From NCBI GenBank assembly GCA_947627805.1, contig CANQXB010000006.1, forward strand, positions 1 to 22,813: a stretch of DNA of 22,813 nucleotides. Direction: 5' to 3'. The position numbers were made by a program, and so were the translations under genes. Each line of letters begins with the position of its first letter. Positions within the stretch are counted from its first letter, which is position 1. The notes beneath the pieces were generated by a model that was given only the letters and a program-made list of their open reading frames with translations, searched no databases and was not told the origin of the DNA. Shown here piece by piece: positions 22,220-22,813 of the stretch. The stretch is from an uncultured Bacilli bacterium (lineage in GTDB: Bacteria > Bacillota_I > Bacilli_A > RF39 > UBA660).

Positions 22220-22813
22220 TGAATAGAGTAGATGAAATCCAAACATTAAGAATGGAAAAATTAGATACGGATTATTTAGAAGAAAGATTAGAATACAAAA
22301 GATTTTTAGAAGAATTAGTATCTAAATATAATGATTATGATCATAAAGTTAATAATTGCTATTTAAAAAATGTGGATATTCGTTTTAATTTTACTACTTA
22401 TCGTTATGATAAAATTAAAGATTATATTACTAATTTTCTAGATAGTTATAATTTAGGTAAAATATGGAGAGTTAATTGTATTAACAAAGCTTTTCCGGAA
22501 GGAAAAGAAGTAATTATTACATTTAATAATAACTGTACGAATAAAGATTTACTTACGGCCATTTGGAGTGAAGTTCAAATGTTAGAGTACTATACTAAAA
22601 AGGTATGGGAAGTAAGAGAAGATTATTTAGGTTTTATTAAAAGAGAAGAAGAAAGATATCAACCATTGTTAAGTAGAGAAGCATATATATATTATGTTAA
22701 AAATATTTCTTTCTTTAATCAAAATTATACGGGCTTTATTCCGCAAAATATAATATATCGGATAGTTCAAATGTTAGAAAAAAATTATTATTTTAAAGAT
22801 AAAGATGGAAACT
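22220..22813 (+). pseudogene. Unrecognised gene with one-base frameshift near the start, 3' end outside window
   Basis: ATG 22220 has a good GAAGGAG (22205-22211) and promoter and reads MNRVDEIQTLRMEN, then stops at TAG 22262-22264. From 22258 the -1 frame continues without a stop to the window end (AAA TTA GAT ACG ...), about 185 codons rich in Lys, Glu, Tyr and Asn. One more A in the run at 22257-22260 would join both parts into a single smooth protein. The downstream frame has no proper start of its own before a GTG near 22372. So the gene is either truly broken or carries a homopolymer error; no classic slippery heptamer for programmed frameshifting is present. The protein looks soluble (charged helices, aromatic strands); no family recognised. 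It replaces the yaaA-recF pair often seen after dnaN. Confidence 0.7.

Noticed and set aside
22250..22264. Programmed -1 frameshift site
   Set aside because: The sequence GGAAAAT is not an X-XXY-YYZ slippery heptamer, and I see no stimulatory stem right after it; a homopolymer indel is simpler.
1..22813. Mycoplasma-type code, tRNA or rRNA genes, CRISPR array, insertion sequence
   Set aside because: TGA ends the PBP and dnaN genes and Trp uses TGG; I found no cloverleaf, rRNA, regularly spaced repeats, transposase or terminal repeats.

Overview
The window is very AT-rich bacterial chromosome that covers a replication origin. The core rpmH-dnaA-dnaN, the rnpA-yidC-jag and mnmE-mnmG-rsmG-noc gene orders, the RNA polymerase delta subunit and the prfA-prmC pair point to a low-GC Firmicute (Bacilli or Erysipelotrichia-like, possibly an uncultured host-associated lineage with a small genome). 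TGA serves as a stop (PBP, dnaN) and Trp is TGG, so the code is standard rather than Mycoplasma-type. The taxonomy is inference.

Layout. 1-2452: two related membrane-anchored surface proteins on the minus strand, each behind an almost identical TTGATT-17-TATAAT promoter, flanking a tandem-HTH regulator. 2490-4572: prfA, a small zinc-ribbon gene and prmC (termination-factor module). 4583-6096: an AbiE-type toxin-antitoxin operon whose promoter lies inside a large inverted repeat. 6137-7967: a CDF metal exporter, rpoE, and a 112-codon ORF with a promoter and Shine-Dalgarno but an ATC codon where the start should be. 8013-9959: a class A penicillin-binding protein. 9956-10245: a compact, apparently undescribed type I toxin-antitoxin-like locus, with a 36-residue hydrophobic peptide on the minus strand and an ~80-nt antisense RNA with its own promoter and terminator overlapping the peptide gene's 3' end. 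10294-16968: noc-like parB, rsmG, mnmG, mnmE and an unrecognised membrane-anchored HExxH protein. 17021-19226: jag, yidC, rnpA, rpmH. 19264-21036: the origin, with DnaA-box clusters on both sides of dnaA sharing an 18-bp module. 21048-22813: dnaN, then an unrecognised gene broken by a one-base frameshift and cut by the window edge.

Most genes read away from the origin; the PBP and the HTH gene run against replication. The origin-proximal genes form the usual replication, translation, tRNA-modification and membrane-insertion set. The accessory content (surface proteins, AbiE, the candidate type I locus) sits in the gaps between these conserved blocks.
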